From NCBI RefSeq assembly GCF_900112195.1, contig NZ_FOKR01000004.1, positions 269,503 through 333,502 of the forward strand: 64,000 nt of DNA, read 5' to 3'. Shown piece after piece: positions 62,972 to 64,000 of the stretch (within the stretch, counting starts at the first letter, position 1; each line of letters starts with the position of its first letter). The notes under the pieces were generated by a model. The model saw only the letters and a list, made by a program, of their open reading frames with translations, searched no databases and was not told where the DNA came from. The position numbers and the translations under genes are program-made. This DNA is from Butyrivibrio sp. YAB3001 (GTDB lineage: Bacteria; Bacillota; Clostridia; Lachnospirales; Lachnospiraceae).

Positions 62972-63164
62972 ATTCAATTTCACCACCTTTGATAAGTATT
63001 TACCTCCCCTGCAAGGAGTATCAAAGGCAAGTAACCCCCTCACAGGTTAGGCATGTGGTGAAATACCAATAATTCTCTCATATGTTCCCTCTCTGATCAT
63101 TTTTATATTTCAAGATCACAATCTATATATCGAATAATATGCTTCAATAACTATGCAATGAAAA

Positions 63165-63440
63165 TCATGCACATAAAGGAAGAAGAGGACTTTCGTCCTC
63201 TCCAGCTGTCATGTTATGAACAAGAATGTCATCGATGTGACATCCAAACAATATACTAAGTCTTACAAGATTATCTGCATTAGGTAAACACTGTCCGCGC
63301 TGCCATTTATAAATTGCCTGCTCCGATTCAAGCCCCAGCGCATTTGCCAAATCAAATACCTTGTAGTGGTTCTGTTTACGAAGCTGCTTGATCTTATCAC
63401 CAGTAGCCTGCATATCCACAAATACTTCAAAAATGTCCAT
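63165..63440 (-). CDS. XRE family regulator
   Basis: This 91-aa protein has a helix-turn-helix (KVFDLANALGLESEQAIYKW, SILFGCHIDDILV). ATG at 63440 follows GAGGCAACC; the longer frame is not credible. The start is leaderless of other domains. Target unknown. Confidence 0.82.
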   Translation of the reverse strand: MDIFEVFVDMQATGDKIKQLRKQNHYKVFDLANALGLESEQAIYKWQRGQCLPNADNLVRLSILFGCHIDDILVHNMTAGEDESPLLPLCA

Positions 63441-63553
63441 GGTTGCCTCCTCTATTATCAAAAAGAATCTACGACACCATCCCGTTCCAATATAATACCA
63501 TAAACATTTCCAATAAAAAATATACCTGCGGTTTAGTTTTAGGCTAAACCTCC

Positions 63554-63703
63554 CTAATCCCACAAATCCCAAAACCACTTTGAAAACAGTTCAAGTGCCT
63601 TGCTCTTGCACTCATCTCTATAATCACTTAGAGCCCTTAATTCATTAAAGTAGCATTCTGATATTTCTTTGTATTCCGGAACTGTAGTCCCGCATTTTAG
63701 CAT
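63554..63703 (-). CDS. Small 49-codon ORF
   Basis: ATG at 63703 with a weak GGATAG ahead reads MLKCGTTVPEYKEISECYF, then KALELFSKWFWDLWD. Codon use looks coding, and it may be the end of a larger lost gene. Low certainty. Confidence 0.35.
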   Translation of the reverse strand: MLKCGTTVPEYKEISECYFNELRALSDYRDECKSKALELFSKWFWDLWD

Positions 63704-64000
63704 TCTATCCGACCGCAAATAAGCGGTGAATTAATTTCTGAATATCTGTTTTTTATCTATATCAAAGTGCTGTGTATTACAGCACTCTTTTTTCGTATAC
63801 TTAAGATAGTAGTTTCCTATAAAACAAAGAGGAAGAGCCACATCCTGCAAGACACGCTCTTCCTCCTATGCATGTAATCAATACTGATATACATCACACA
63901 ATGCTATGATACGGAAGAACCTGATAAATAGCAACCTCATTGTAATAAAAAAATCCGGAGAGGTACTCTTTCAGGAGTACATGTCTTCTTTTTGTCCTGA
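63704..64000. other. Intergenic end of window
   Basis: About 300 bp without a credible gene. It contains a plus-strand terminator-like stem AGTGCTGT/ACAGCACT followed by CTTTTTTCG (63766-63794) and a perfect stem GAGGAAGAG/CTCTTCCTC (63829-63865). Confidence 0.5.

Overview
The window looks like a chromosome segment of a low-GC Gram-positive anaerobe of the Lachnospiraceae, most like Butyrivibrio or Pseudobutyrivibrio. The grounds are AT-rich intergenic DNA, strong GGAGG-type ribosome binding sites, many lipoproteins with LSAC-type lipoboxes, plant- and host-glycan hydrolases (GH53 galactanase, GH95 fucosidase), a chemoreceptor, and protein families common in that group. The genus is inference. 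I saw no rRNA, tRNA or CRISPR array. Most genes lie on the minus strand.

Layout. 1-8.9 kb: lipoproteins, an acyltransferase with an XRE-AbrB regulator, a GH53 galactanase divergent from an AraC regulator, and several decayed genes. 9.0-20.9 kb: the main find, a quorum-sensing-type two-component system next to a ten-gene-plus RiPP operon. 21-26.6 kb: a redox/hydrolase operon beside a truncated LysR gene, small Cys-rich proteins, a YbaK deacylase and a TcyP-like cystine symporter with a possible leader attenuator. 27 kb: a 306-bp MITE with target duplication. 27.5-30.1 kb: an sce7726-family protein, a chimeric methyltransferase/cyclophilin-like ORF and an SPL-type radical SAM enzyme. 30.3-35.5 kb: an uncharacterised operon (HIRAN-like, J-domain coiled coil, TerB-like, TerB-AAA+). 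35.7-40.2 kb: AzlD with a truncated AzlC, and a glycerate module (GntP permease, glycerate kinase, CdaR regulator). 41-47 kb: chemoreceptor, nucleotidyltransferase/HTH pair, GH95 fucosidase. 47-56 kb: acetyltransferases, HD phosphohydrolase, flavin and nitro reductases, an AAA ATPase, seven tandem hairpins and a flavodoxin. 55.8-58.7 kb: ADP-ribosylglycohydrolase, vWA and macro-domain genes. 58.8-64 kb: secreted nuclease, small secreted proteins, Lrp/AsnC and XRE regulators.

The main system. On the minus strand, 20815 down to 11669 reads as one operon: ABC ATPase, ABC permease, short-chain dehydrogenase, a SPASM-like Cys-rich protein without a radical SAM core, SAM methyltransferase, class III PLP aminotransferase, five precursor peptides (55-58 aa) at 14620 down to 13525, a PqqD-like/M50 membrane protease, two small proteins, and a strong terminator. 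All five precursors share a leader motif (F/C)EELE..EELG, have a hydrophobic Ala/Gly-rich or helical core, and end in threonine. Dehydrogenase, aminotransferase, methyltransferase and M50 protease with Thr-ended helical precursors match the logic of daptides, in which the C-terminal Thr becomes a dimethylated diamine. I therefore read it as a daptide-type cluster in a Firmicute.

Its likely control is visible. A LytTR response regulator and GHKL histidine kinase lie just downstream. Two direct-repeat sites with identical geometry (11-mers 21 bp apart, ending 30 bp upstream of a -10 box) stand before the RiPP operon (20899-20930) and before a tiny gene (9352-9383). The tiny gene encodes the 14-residue peptide MLGWIEALVGIIRG and, in the same frame after a stop, a 39-aa ORF. 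This is a good candidate for the autoinducer.

The rest of the window is notable for decay and chimerism. There are truncated GNAT, LysR, XRE, SGNH hydrolase, HisC, DUF523, flavodoxin and nitroreductase pieces. One 218-bp segment next to a 32-bp segment is pasted together from loci about 45 kb away.
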